Numbered from the stretch's first letter, positions 46,701 to 60,333 are shown. The stretch is 64,000 nt of DNA from Monocercomonoides exilis (GCA_001643675.2 LSRY02000027.1:934501-998500); one strand, 5' to 3'. Notes: generated by a model from the sequence alone, not told the origin. A program made the numbers and translations.

Positions 46701-48877
46701 TGCTATCTGCTGAGAAAGGAAGCCAGTTGTCTGTTTCAGACAGTTCAGATGTGTCTGTTGTTTCCTGTTTGTTTGATGGAAAAGCAACGGATGAGCCTGT
46801 CAGCCATCAGAAGAATAATAATCTGGGAGAAGACAAAAGAAATGGCAAAAATAATAACCCATTATGTGGTTGGAATGGATCTCTTGTTGATGTTGTCAAG
46901 AGTTCTGTTTTGATGAAAGACATAGCCATATCAAATTCACCAGATGGTGGAATAACAATGAGTGGAGGAAATGTGATAATTGAGAAAGGAGAGTTTGTCA
47001 ACAACAATCCATCGATTGAAGGATATCCATCGCTGAGAAGAAATATCATCTGTTCAGATTCGGGAACATTGAATGTGAAAAGTTTGAAGGGAGGAGATGG
47101 AGTTTTGCCAAATGCATCACTTTGGATGTTGAATGATGGCTGTAGTTTTGAAGGGATTCCAGGAGAAAGTGCATCTCCATTTTTCATTCCTGATCTGGAG
47201 AGTGTATCATCTGAAAAGTTAAGAGAGAAGGTGAATCTTGTGTTCAGAGGATTGCTTCTCCTCCCTTGCAATCTCTCATTCGAAACAGTTGCAGCAGAAG
47301 GAGATGAGGAAGTGGTTGAGAAGCATTTGTTTGATGATACAGACTTCATTTCAGAAGAAGAAGTGCATGGTTCTGTTCCTTTGGAGACGCTTGAAGGTGT
47401 GCCAAGTGAAGCAGAAGTGCGGGTATGTATTCTGTTTGCGGATGCAGAATCTCCTTCATCAACTCAGTCATTCATTCTGAAGAATGCAAGTGTGCCAGAA
47501 CCAAAAGGAGATGAAAGATTAGTCGAAGGTGGAAAAGAGGGAAAATCTTCGTGGGCATTGATTGTGATTGTAATGGCCATTGTTCTTTTAATTGTTCTCA
47601 TCGCATTGATTTTGTTTGTTGTTCGTTGGAAGAAGGCGAAGAGTGAAGCAGAGGATCTGAGAGAGATTGTGAATGATAACATCAGAAAGGATCCGAAGGC
47701 GTTTGAGATGGTGACGATGGAAATATCACCTGAGGAGCAGTGGAGGAGAGTGGCAGGGGATGTTGAGAAGAAGAACGATGAGAGGATAAAGAAGAGAGTG
47801 TATGATAAAAGCTTGGGACACTCGGAGTCATCAGAGCATTTACTGAGTGAGAGCGGATCAACTGAATATATTCTTGGAAAAGACTCAGACAATATTCCTG
47901 ATTGGGCATTGGAGAAAGTTGAAAAAGAAGAAGAAGAGATGAGGAAAAGAACGCCATCACCTTCCATTTCATCCACTTCATCCACATCAACCACTGATTT
48001 GGATTCAACATTTGTTCGTGGGGAGGATTTGTGTCCGACAACCTCATCGATGTCTAACTTGGTGGACGCAATGGCATGCTCATCGCCTCATGAGAAGCTC
48101 ATTGTGGATCTGAGGGATTCGCTATTCATGCTGCTTCATGGAAGGAATGAAAAGAAGGAGATGGCGATTGGCACATTGAAGGAGAGAGAACAAACGGCTG
48201 CCCAAATCCTGTTCTGGGTGGCCAACCTTGCTCTCCACTCCTTTGATGAAATGGAAAATCCTCTTCAATCATTGGCCAGTCTGAATCCTCACATTGTATT
48301 GTTCTCAGAGCACATGGTCATCTGCATTGTCATGCACTCAGACTTCTTGTCTGATGATTCGGATTCTTCTTCCATCTCCTCATCAACTGTTGTGACTTCT
48401 GCCAGCGAAGAAGATGATGATGATGACTCTCTGCCCTCATCTGCGTTTGAGGATGAGGATGACTTCAAAAAAGAGTGCATGAGGTGGAAGGCACCAGAGC
48501 TGTTGATCAACAAGAAGATGGGAGCAACAAAGGAGTCAGTTGCCTTTTCGATCGGGATGATGCTGTGGGAGTGCTTGACGCTCCAGATCCCGTTCGGGGA
48601 GTATGAAGCAGAGGTGGCAGGACAGAAGATTGTGAATGGAGAGAGACCAGATCTAAGAAAAGTGCTGGAATCTTCATACGCAGAGGTGCTGCATCGCGCT
48701 TTTTCTCCTCAGCAAGGCAACCGCCCAACGCTAATTGCAATGAAAAGGGAGTTTATTCAGCGTTTCCCAGCAGGCGCTGTGATGCTCACAGTTTCAGATG
48801 CCATCGATTTCGAGAACGAAAGCGAAGGAGAGGGCAGCACCGCCGTGGAATCAAGGTCCTTGTCGAGCAGCAGTTGA
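40775..48877 (+). CDS. Secreted beta-helix receptor with pseudokinase tail, paralogue A
   Basis: Proposed CDS: 40775-40934 and 40995-48877, 2680 residues, phase-1 intron with a GTTTGA donor. Exon 1 supplies a signal peptide (hydrophobic 'ILIHSIFFSIL' core, residues 1-20). The ectodomain is a series of parallel beta-helix (pectin-lyase-fold) repeats rich in Cys, 'GGAI/GGGI' turns and N-glycosylation sites. It is divided by 'CG...PC.TI'-like module starts at about 42390, 43435, 44625 and 45900. A transmembrane helix is at 47551-47629 (residues about 2239-2265). The ~415-residue tail has an acidic/Ser juxtamembrane part and a kinase C-lobe-like region (about 2397-2665): 'LNPHIVLFSEHMVICIV', 'RWKAPELL', 'VAFSIGMMLWECLT'. 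The HRD is LAS-like, DFG reads DFL, and no glycine loop or ATP lysine is visible, so it is a pseudokinase. The 3' end lies inside the giant inverted repeat. Confidence 0.85.
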
Positions 48878-51135
48878 TTTCTGTCATTTTTTCTGTTGAG
48901 CAGCAGTATATAATTAATGAATTCTAAGAAGAGGAAATTGCCGGACTGTAATTTCTCGCTGCCTGTGTGCGCAAACAGAATATTTGAAACATAAATATCG
49001 GATTTTGAATGAATTAATGTTGCTGTAAAAAAACAGCGAAAACATGTAAATTTCTGGTCGGAAATAGGAAAAACTGATGAATAAAAATAAATGTGGTTGT
49101 TCATTTTGCTTGTCAATCAGAAGGGATTCCAATATGCGCCATTCAATCGATTTTTTGTTTCTTCTTTTTTGGATCATATCACTTCTCTCTCAAAGAGCGA
49201 GGCGTGCAACAAGCACACAAGCAAACAATTGTGCCAATTGGCAGAATTCTGATTCAAAGCCAATAAAAATCGTTCCGACTTGATGATATGCCTTGTTTGC
49301 GAATAAACTAAAAAATATTTATATTGTCATTTTATCTTTAAAAAAATAAAATAAAATAAATTCTGTATAGAAATTCCAATAAATAATGAATTTTACCATT
49401 GGATGTTGCTGACGTTGTTGGCATCTTAAATTTTGAGCTTCAAGCTGTGCCCTGCACAAATCCTTGGGGAAGTGGCATGCTCAGCATGTCGAGTCAACCA
49501 ATCTCCATATCAAAGTGTATTGAAAAAAATCATTTGAAATAGCAAATAAATTATAAAGTCATACTTCCACTGTTAAAGGCCTGTTTTGGTTTTTATTTGA
49601 CTTTTTATAATTTGGAAAAAAATGTTTTCAAGCCCAGTTGCGGCTTATCAGAAACTTAGAGTCGATTAAAAATAATAAAGCGTATAAATCATTGCGGGTA
49701 AAAGTGCTGATTGTGGGATGATTCATTGGCAATCTCATTAACAATCCTAACATAAATATTTTTATGGTTGCCTTTTTTTAATCCGAGCATTTTTTGAAAA
49801 AAAATCACAGCAAAATTAATATATATTTTTATTGGGAGAAAGTTAAACTGAAGCATGAATAAACATGATTTTGTGCTGACTTTAAACTTTTTTCTGTTTT
49901 TTTTTCTGTTTTTTTTTTTTTTTTTTCTATTTAAAGAGATCTTGAGTATTTTCAATTCATATCAAATCATTTGCTTGCTTCTTTTTCTTTTAAAAAAAAC
50001 TGTTTTTTCTTCTTCTGTTTATTTTTTATCATGCAGTCATGAAACAAACAAAAATATCATTCGTTAATTTTTATTTCAAAGAGTTGTGCTCTTTTCCATT
50101 TAATTGATTTTTGTGTGACTAAAACTAATTATTACTCAAAATTGTTGAACTTGTTATTTGAGATTGTTAAACTAATAATTCAAAATTAATCAAATTGAGT
50201 ATTTATAAACAAAAAATTTTATGTGAAAAATTAATTTTTGGCTGAATGTCAGAAAGTGATGAAAATATTATATTCAGTCAATATTCGTGAAAACGATGAA
50301 AAATTGAACCCCTATTTTTAATAATTGTCAATAAACATAAAAATGTTCACTTTTTCAGAAAATATCAACAAAGATGGAATCTGCGTATTTTCAAAATTAT
50401 TTCTCTTTTGATTATTAATTAATAATCCAAGAAATATTTTAAAAGAAATTATTTTATAGAGGGAAGTTATACACCACAATTCAAAAACCTGAGTTTTATA
50501 GTATTTAACCACTTATTATTCATTTACAAGCCAGAATTTATATTAAAAACCTCCGAGCTTTTGAGAAAACTCTCTTTTGAATTATGGAAAAAATGAATTC
50601 TATTTAAGGGATGGATCTATTTTGATCACATTGACGTCTCACTTTCCAGATTGCAAATCAAATATTTCTCAAAAAAAACTAAATTATTCCAAGATAATGA
50701 AGCAACATGGAATTGGCTAATGAGATTTTTAACCATTTATAGCGAACAGAAGATGCCTTAAGTGATTTAAAATTTTATTCATTGAAGCTAGAGATAGTTG
50801 CAGGTATCATATGTGTTTCAGGCGTATAAAATACTGTTTATAATTGGAAATCACTTTTTTTATATGGGGGAAAATATGAACTTTCAAGCTTTTTATGCAC
50901 AAAGCATGAAAAAATTGTTTCACTCATATCTTTTCTTAACTTTGTCAGATTTCAAAATAAATAAGATTCTCATATCCGTAAACTGATATCATTGATACAA
51001 CAACACAATGTTTTGTGACCTCACATGTATTTCTAAAAATAAACCAATTTATTTCAAATTTTCTAATCACAAAAAGTCAATGGAAAGTGCATAATTTTTC
51101 AATGAGAATGCTTGAAGTGAAATATTTTGCCCCAT
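47442..51135 (+). repeat. Giant inverted repeat, left arm (3694 bp)
   Basis: Reads as the near-exact reverse complement of 51251-54954. The outer edge falls inside the coding sequence of paralogue A, about 110 bp before the transmembrane segment. The inner edge lies at a gccccat motif. Differences I can see are homopolymer lengths, for example 18 T at 49909-49926 against 35 A in the other arm, and single-base changes in A/T runs near 49793-49806 and 49992. Confidence 0.95.
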
Positions 51136-52456
51136 ATTTTCAAAAATACCTATCGAGAAAATATTGATGATATTTTTGTGTTTTTGGATGAACAAAGAAA
51201 TATATGGGTAATTCTTTTTGAAAAGTCGCAAATGTTTGAATTTCAAATAAATGGGGCAAAATATTTCACTTCAAGCATTCTCATTGAAAAATTATGCACT
51301 TTCCATTGACTTTTTGTGATTAGAAAATTTGAAATAAATTGGTTTATTTTTAGAAATACATGTGAGGTCACAAAACATTGTGTTGTTGTATCAATGATAT
51401 CAGTTTACGGATATGAGAATCTTATTTATTTTGAAATCTGACAAAGTTAAGAAAAGATATGAGTGAAACAATTTTTTCATGCTTTGTGCATAAAAAGCTT
51501 GAAAGTTCATATTTTCCCCCATATAAAAAAAGTGATTTCCAATTATAAACAGTATTTTATACGCCTGAAACACATATGATACCTGCAACTATCTCTAGCT
51601 TCAATGAATAAAATTTTAAATCACTTAAGGCATCTTCTGTTCGCTATAAATGGTTAAAAATCTCATTAGCCAATTCCATGTTGCTTCATTATCTTGGAAT
51701 AATTTAGTTTTTTTTGAGAAATATTTGATTTGCAATCTGGAAAGTGAGACGTCAATGTGATCAAAATAGATCCATCCCTTAAATAGAATTCATTTTTCCA
51801 TAATTCAAAAGAGAGTTTTCTCAAAAGCTCGGAGGTTTTTAATATAAATTCTGGCTTGTAAATGAATAATAAGTGGTTAAATACTATAAAACTCAGGTTT
51901 TTGAATTGTGGTGTATAACTTCCCTCTATAAAATAATTTCTTTTAAAATATTTCTTGGATTATTAATTAATAATCAAAAGAGAAATAATTTTGAAAATAC
52001 GCAGATTCCATCTTTGTTGATATTTTCTGAAAAAGTGAACATTTTTATGTTTATTGACAATTATTAAAAATAGGGGTTCAATTTTTCATCGTTTTCACGA
52101 ATATTGACTGAATATAATATTTTCATCACTTTCTGACATTCAGCCAAAAATTAATTTTTCACATAAAATTTTTGTTTATAAATACTCAATTTGATTAATT
52201 TTGAATTATTAGTTTAACAATCTCAAATAACAAGTTCAACAATTTTGAGTAATAATTAGTTTTAGTCACACAAAAATCAATTAAATGGAAAAGAGCACAA
52301 CTCTTTGAAATAAAAATTAACGAATGATATTTTTGTTTGTTTCATGACTGCATGATAAAAAATAAACAGAAGAAGAAAAAACAGTTTTTTTAAAAGAAAA
52401 AGAAGCAAGCAAATGATTTGATATGAATTGAAAATACTCAAGATCTCTTTAAATAG

Positions 52457-52492
<36 letters not shown>

Positions 52493-53518
52493 AGAAAAAA
52501 AAACAGAAAAAAGTTTAAAGTCAGCACAAAATCATGTTTATTCATGCTTCAGTTTAACTTTCTCCCAATAAAAATATATATTAATTTTGCTGTGATTTTT
52601 TTCAAAAATGCTCGGATTAAAAAAGGCAACCATAAAAATATTTATGTTAGGATTGTTAATGAGATTGCCAATGAATCATCCCACAATCAGCACTTTTACC
52701 CGCAATGATTTATACGCTTTATTATTTTTAATCGACTCTAAGTTTCTGATAAGCCGCAACTGGGCTTGAAAACATTTTTTCCAAATTATAAAAAGTCAAA
52801 TAAAAACCAAAACAGGCCTTTAACAGTGGAAGTATGACTTTATAATTTATTTGCTATTTCAAATGATTTTTTTCAATACACTTTGATATGGAGATTGGTT
52901 GACTCGACATGCTGAGCATGCCACTTCCCCAAGGATTTGTGCAGGGCACAGCTTGAAGCTCAAAATTTAAGATGCCAACAACGTCAGCAACATCCAATGG
53001 TAAAATTCATTATTTATTGGAATTTCTATACAGAATTTATTTTATTTTATTTTTTTAAAGATAAAATGACAATATAAATATTTTTTAGTTTATTCGCAAA
53101 CAAGGCATATCATCAAGTCGGAACGATTTTTATTGGCTTTGAATCAGAATTCTGCCAATTGGCACAATTGTTTGCTTGTGTGCTTGTTGCACGCCTCGCT
53201 CTTTGAGAGAGAAGTGATATGATCCAAAAAAGAAGAAACAAAAAATCGATTGAATGGCGCATATTGGAATCCCTTCTGATTGACAAGCAAAATGAACAAC
53301 CACATTTATTTTTATTCATCAGTTTTTCCTATTTCCGACCAGAAATTTACATGTTTTCGCTGTTTTTTTACAGCAACATTAATTCATTCAAAATCCGATA
53401 TTTATGTTTCAAATATTCTGTTTGCGCACACAGGCAGCGAGAAATTACAGTCCGGCAATTTCCTCTTCTTAGAATTCATTAATTATATACTGCTGCTCAA
53501 CAGAAAAAATGACAGAAA
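48878..53518. other. Intergenic core of the giant inverted repeat
   Basis: The non-coding DNA between the two convergent paralogues is itself duplicated in inverted orientation around a unique 115-bp spacer (51136-51250). It is AT-rich except for a more GC-rich island of about 130 bp, present once per arm (about 49395-49520 and 52875-53000). The small ORFs appear in mirror pairs and show no motif. Confidence 0.7.
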
Positions 53519-54954
53519 TCAACTGCTGCTCGACAAGGACCTTGATTCCACGGCGGTGCTGCCCTCTCCTTCGCTTTCGTTCTCGAAATCGATGGCATCT
53601 GAAACTGTGAGCATCACAGCGCCTGCTGGGAAACGCTGAATAAACTCCCTTTTCATTGCAATTAGCGTTGGGCGGTTGCCTTGCTGAGGAGAAAAAGCGC
53701 GATGCAGCACCTCTGCGTATGAAGATTCCAGCACTTTTCTTAGATCTGGTCTCTCTCCATTCACAATCTTCTGTCCTGCCACCTCTGCTTCATACTCCCC
53801 GAACGGGATCTGGAGCGTCAAGCACTCCCACAGCATCATCCCGATCGAAAAGGCAACTGACTCCTTTGTTGCTCCCATCTTCTTGTTGATCAACAGCTCT
53901 GGTGCCTTCCACCTCATGCACTCTTTTTTGAAGTCATCCTCATCCTCAAACGCAGATGAGGGCAGAGAGTCATCATCATCATCTTCTTCGCTGGCAGAAG
54001 TCACAACAGTTGATGAGGAGATGGAAGAAGAATCCGAATCATCAGACAAGAAGTCTGAGTGCATGACAATGCAGATGACCATGTGCTCTGAGAACAATAC
54101 AATGTGAGGATTCAGACTGGCCAATGATTGAAGAGGATTTTCCATTTCATCAAAGGAGTGGAGAGCAAGGTTGGCCACCCAGAACAGGATTTGGGCAGCC
54201 GTTTGTTCTCTCTCCTTCAATGTGCCAATCGCCATCTCCTTCTTTTCATTCCTTCCATGAAGCAGCATGAATAGCGAATCCCTCAGATCCACAATGAGCT
54301 TCTCATGAGGCGATGAGCATGCCATTGCGTCCACCAAGTTAGACATCGATGAGGTTGTCGGACACAAATCCTCCCCACGAACAAATGTTGAATCCAAATC
54401 AGTGGTTGATGTGGATGAAGTGGATGAAATGGAAGGTGATGGCGTTCTTTTCCTCATCTCTTCTTCTTCTTTTTCAACTTTCTCCAATGCCCAATCAGGA
54501 ATATTGTCTGAGTCTTTTCCAAGAATATATTCAGTTGATCCGCTCTCACTCAGTAAATGCTCTGATGACTCCGAGTGTCCCAAGCTTTTATCATACACTC
54601 TCTTCTTTATCCTCTCATCGTTCTTCTTCTCAACATCCCCTGCCACTCTCCTCCACTGCTCCTCAGGTGATATTTCCATCGTCACCATCTCAAACGCCTT
54701 CGGATCCTTTCTGATGTTATCATTCACAATCTCTCTCAGATCCTCTGCTTCACTCTTCGCCTTCTTCCAACGAACAACAAACAAAATCAATGCGATGAGA
54801 ACAATTAAAAGAACAATGGCCATTACAATCACAATCAATGCCCACGAAGATTTTCCCTCTTTTCCACCTTCGACTAATCTTTCATCTCCTTTTGGTTCTG
54901 GCACACTTGCATTCTTCAGAATGAATGACTGAGTTGATGAAGGAGATTCTGCAT
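51251..54954 (-). repeat. Giant inverted repeat, right arm (3704 bp)
   Basis: The mirror copy of 47442-51135. Its outer edge falls in paralogue B at the homologous codon, and the coordinates pair to a constant sum except for shifts caused by homopolymer length changes. The 35-A run at 52457-52491 is the main size difference. Confidence 0.95.
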
Positions 54955-57900
54955 TTCCAAACAAAATGCACGCACTAATTTCAGTGTTTCCTGTGGTTGA
55001 AGCAAAGTCTGAAGATGAAATTGAGGAATGTATTTCATTTTCTGACACATAATCGTCAATTACAAAATTATATCTTTCAATATGTTCTTCATTTCCTGAA
55101 CTAATTATTATTTGGAAAGTTAGATTGCAAGGAAGAAGAAGAGAACCAGCGAAGAACAATTCGATTTCATTTTCTGATTGTTGTGCTCGAATTGAATGAA
55201 GAGCAGGAATGAAAAAAGGAGATGTTAAAATCGATGGAATGCCCGACAGATTGCACCCATTATTCAGGATCCACAATGAAGAGCTGCTCGCTGCTTCATC
55301 ACCTTTTTTCAAACTTTCCACATCAATCTGCGCAGCATCTTCGCAGAGAATGTTTCTTCGGGCAGATTCATAGAAAGGAATTGATGGCGAATTGTTTCTG
55401 AACTCCACATTTTTAAGTCGAATATCTCCACCTGATGCTGATAATGCTCCAGATGGGGCATTGACGAATGAAGAGTTAACGTCTTCAACTGAGCAGCAAG
55501 TTATATCCACAATCGACGAGTTCCAGCTGCATATTTCTGAAACAGTGGAAGATGAAATCTTGCTTCTTTGTGGATTGAGGCTCATGACATTTTCGGAATG
55601 AGCTGAAGCATTGTTGTCAAAAATATCAGCATGATTTCTTTCATGAAGGCAACCTTCGTTTTCTTTGATTGATGCTCCATCAAATGTGCACGATTCCAGT
55701 TTGAGTTTTGGAAGCGATGAAAATGAAGCTAGTTGGCCTCTGTTACCAGACGATGAACACAAAGAGCAGCTACAGTTGAGCAAGTGAACTTCACAAATTT
55801 GAGATGCAAAAGAGAAAATGGTTGATGGACTATCAGAGCTTGTGATATTTCTGAACGAAGAAAAAGACATATTTATCCGAACAAAAGGCTGTTTCTGTTC
55901 TGTTTGAACTGTGTTATTCACGGAAAAAACGCTTCCTTTCTTCAGTGTTATATTTCTGGCATCTATCCATTCGAGGGAGGAGTTTTTCTTTGGCTCCTCG
56001 AACACAAAAATAGAGGTCATGCAAGTGACAGCGTCAAGGCAAATGTGAGACAGCTCAGCGCTTGCCGTATCTATCACAAGAGGAGAGTGAAGTACAACTC
56101 GTCTGCATGAGAAATCTTGGATTTGGAGTTTTGCTGAATTCTTGCAGATGAAGCAGGTGTTTTTGCAGCTGGAGTCTTCCAGCTCGCATGACTGTAAAAT
56201 TGCATTTGATGAATCGATGAGCAGGAGAGTGAATGGGATGGAAGCCATTGAATTCTGTTGACTGTTTCGAACAGAATCAGCTTCAGCAAGCTTAAACGAG
56301 CAACGAGTGAATTTAACTTCACCAGAGTTAAGAAAGAAGAAAGTTTGGTGAAGTGAGCTGAAGGATATTCCAAAGATAAAGGACTGATATTCAATCCAAA
56401 CATTTCCTGCGCAGCACATCAAGCTGTCTCGAGTGCAGTTGATATCAGAGTTGACGAGAAGAGATGTTATTGCTTTGGAGATACTGCGAATGCTGAGATC
56501 TTGGAGGTTGCATTCGCTGCTGATTGTGCTGCTTCCATTCACAACAATCCGACTTTCAAAAGACTGTGTCAGACGTTCCAGCCCATGATTCAGCGTGAGG
56601 CATGGCACAGTTGCTCGTCCGCAATTCTTCAGAATTGTTCCTCCATGCAGCTCGTTGCCGATGAATATCAGATCGTTCCGATAACCCATGATGAGATCGA
56701 TGATGTTCACATCTTCTTCATCTGAGCCTCTGTGAATATCGGAACCGAAGATTGCATTTTTTGTGTTATACGCAGGTTCTTCAATGTGGAATCTGAACTG
56801 TTTCTCGCTAATTTGTGTCTCAAGACTTGTGCAACACACGAAAATGTCTCTCCCGCTCAATGCATCATTCATGTTGAATATGTCGTCCGTAAACTGAAAT
56901 GACAATTCACCTTCACAATCGCAATTCAGATACGCTCCGCCTCCTTTTCCTCGTGGTGCTTTGCACAGCATAAAAATCGAGTCTTTGATTTCCAATTTCA
57001 TTCCTTCGCAGTACTCTATGAACACGCAGCCTCCTTTCAACGAGTTTTGAGCTTCACAGCTGATGAAGTTAGAATTGTTCACAAGGATATCTGTTGACTT
57101 GGGCATTTTGTTGCTGAAGGTATTTGACGATGAATTGGCTGAAGATATTAAATTTTCTTTTGCAAGAGAAATCAATCCACAAGTTGAAGTTGTTTGTGTG
57201 TTATTCAGAATCATTTCTGTAATATTCATTGTTGATGATGAAGCAGCAAAAGCAGAACATCTTCCAAAAATCAATTTTGATGCAGAAACTCTATCAATGA
57301 TGAGATTTCCTCCAGTTGCAGACAGAAGCGAATAAGTCAATTCGCAAGATATTTCTTCTTGCGCAGAGAGAAGAAATGAACATTTCCTGAGAGAAAGAGT
57401 GGAGGGATTGGACAAATCAAAAGAGGAGCGGATTAATGAAGATCGTTGATTGAGAGAAGATGGAAGAACAAAAGAGATTCCACATATCGAAGTTGAAATA
57501 GAAACAAGCAGTAGTTCATCAGACTGCTTTTGTGAAATACCATTCACGCTTATGGAAACGGGCAGATTCTCATCTCCAATCGCATATTCGTGATCTTCAA
57601 GATGCACTTCATTATCAAGAACAAATCCAGTTCCCAGCATTACCATTCTTTTCTGATCAGGAAAGCGCAATGCAACAGCTGCTTCAATTGTCTGGCAAGG
57701 ACAATCATCAAAGCCACAGCCACTGAAATCTGTTCCTTCGCTCCCATTCACATGCACTGCTCCGTTCCACTGACGGAGAAAACACACAAGAGGGATGATG
57801 TGTTCCAGACTTGCTGATCTTTCTATTCCACACAACGCTGACAGGTTGCTCAAGTCGAGAACAAAATTAAAAGTATTTTTGCTCACAATTTCTTTCAAAA

Positions 57901-60333
57901 CATTTCCATTAATGAATATGTCCGAACCCACCTGTGCATTGCACTCTTCAAATGAAACATTTGTCAATGAAATCGAGTGAGATGAATCAGAGAAATAAAC
58001 ATAAATCCCTCCTCCATATCCGCTTTGTCTGGTTTGTCCATTCTGTGCTTTCCTAGCTCTGCATTTTGAAAACTTTGTGCATTCTGTTCCGTTAACTTCA
58101 ATTTTACCTTCATCCTCCACATAAATGCTCATTGCTCCACCATTTCCATCTTCACACACGCTTTCTTCCAGCATGCAATATGATACAATTATCTTTCCTC
58201 CAGATGATAATGTACCTTCAGCTATAGACCCGCCTCCATTTGCTCTTGTTAATTTGCTTGAGTTTGTTGAAATGATCTCCAATACGCATGTCTCTGCTTC
58301 CTGTTCAAAAGAAATTGCACAGCAACTGGAGAATCTTATCTCAAACATTCTCACTTCTTCCAAAAGGGCATATCCTGCATTCACTTTGAACACACTTGAG
58401 TGAACTTCATTCTGCTCATCAACACAAGAAACATCACATTTCTTCACTGTTGTTTTTCCATTTCCACTCATCACCAGAAAACAATTGGATGTTCCATTGA
58501 CTCCATCCATGTGCTTCAAGTGGCAGTTGTTAATATCCAAAGTTCCAGTTTCCACTGTGAAAACATTATTCCCTTCAAGTGATCTGATAATTGTTTCTTC
58601 TCTCGAAATGCCAGCTAAAGAAACAAATTCTGAACCAACTTCAATTGTTTCTTCACAGAATTCACAGGAATCTGCAAGGATTGTGGTATTGGTGCTGTTT
58701 GTGTTTCTGGTTAGAGAATATTTCAGAGTTCTGCAATAAGGCACCAAACCACAACCATCACGATTAATTCCTTCACTGAAATGAGCTCTGATCTGAAAAT
58801 CTGTTTGATAATTGGGAAGCCAATCTAGTGCCTCTGAAGTTGTGCACAAATAAACATTTCGTGTGAAACAACGAACAACTCTTGTTCCTTGGGACAAAGA
58901 ATAGCATTCAACGAAATTGTCTTTCGTTAAAGAATTCCAATCACGAGAGTTTGAAATATGCACATCCACTCCACTTTGTTGAGCTGCAGTGTTGTTCTGG
59001 AACAAGCAAAATGAGCATTGAAATGTTACAGTTTCATTATCATATTGATCCCCAAGAAGAACGCATGGAGCATAAGTTTTTGCACTGTTATGCTGGAACA
59101 AATTGTTTGAGAGTGTTATGTTTGAATTTATAAGATATGTGTGAAATGCTCCAGTGTATTGTGTTTGGCATTCACCTTTTTCAAAAATATTCGATTGAAA
59201 TAAATGAGATCCACTCTGTAAATAGCCAATTATGATATGCCCTTTTCCTTTACCACTATTATTTAAAAACAACGTTGATTGAGTTGTTGATTGTTTGTTG
59301 TAAAACATTCTAATTGCTCCTCCTTCATTTGAGTGACAGTTCGTAAAAATGCAATGATCACACATAAATGAACCTTTTGTTGATTCAAAACTTACTGCTC
59401 CTCCATCATTTGTTGTACTGCATTGATCAAAAGTGCAGTTTTTGATATTCAATGAAGCATTTTGCTCGCATTGAATGGCACCACCATTTCCCGAACTGCT
59501 AACAGAAAAGAAATCATTGGAAAACGAGTTGTTGCCCGATATGAAAGGTTGTTTTGTTGAATAGTTTGAGCTGCATTTGTCAAATGACGAATTGATGCAA
59601 ATGAATGAATATTGGGCTGGAGTGACTATCAATCCGTTGTATGGATTCATGCATTTCACCATATTCGTTGAAGTTATTTCAATAATTTCAATCTCTTTTG
59701 AATGGTTGATTTGCTTTGAGCATGGAGAGGTGAGATTGAAAAAGTTGCAGTTTGCGATTGACAAAGAAAAAGCATCCATCGAACACACAAATGGAGGAGA
59801 ATCGATTCTCAACGATATGAATGAGGATTGAGAAAGAAATACCGACCCGCTGGGCTTCAAATTCAATTTTTCTTCTTGACCTGTGATAATTGGTGGACTG
59901 CTTGAAAAGTGTGCTTCGGAGAAAAATGAAATATTCTCCAAATGAATTAACCCACCTATCGATGAAAATGGAGAACGTTCGGAACAGGAGCCAATGATGG
60001 AACACGATTTCAAAACTATAGCTGAAAATGGATCAATATGCGCAACACTGGAGTATGCTCCGAACCTGAATTCAAGGGATTTCAGATGAGTCGAGCTGTT
60101 GATAATAATGAACGATTTGTCTGTGTCAGAAGAAGACAAAATCGTGGAAGAATTGTTGAAACAGTCATATTTACGAAAGATATTCTTTTTCTGAAATGGG
60201 CTTGCCTGTGATTTTTCTTGGAATTATTGAATAGTGGTTGGTTCATTTAAGTCTTCAGAGAAAATAAAAAAGGCAAACGAGCTGAGATCACAAAAGATAC
60301 AGAATGAATAAAAGCCGCGAACAAAATCAGCAT
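53519..60333 (-). CDS. Secreted beta-helix receptor with pseudokinase tail, paralogue B
   Basis: Proposed CDS: complement of 53519-60216 and 60279-60333, 2250 residues, with a phase-1 62-bp intron (GTTTGC donor) directly after the signal-peptide exon ('MLILFAAFIHSVSFVISA'). The ectodomain has beta-helix repeats with 'GGAI' turns and three 'CG...PC.T' module starts (about 58740, 57700 and 56610). It is shorter than that of paralogue A, with an N-terminal part that is not obviously alignable. The last ~180 ectodomain residues are clearly homologous to paralogue A but diverged. From about 54954 downward the two genes become identical: transmembrane helix (residues about 1809-1835), juxtamembrane region and N-lobe-less pseudokinase. 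Expected to be a cell-surface protein; ligand and partners are unknown. Confidence 0.85.

Noticed and set aside
48878-51135. Small mirror-image ORFs in the two arms as genes
   Set aside because: They are short, low in complexity and conserved only because the arms are identical; this is no evidence of protein selection.
51127-51309. Small ORF over the centre of the inverted repeat
   Set aside because: It spans the end of one arm, the unique spacer and the start of the other arm; its composition is that of AT-rich DNA and it has no motif.
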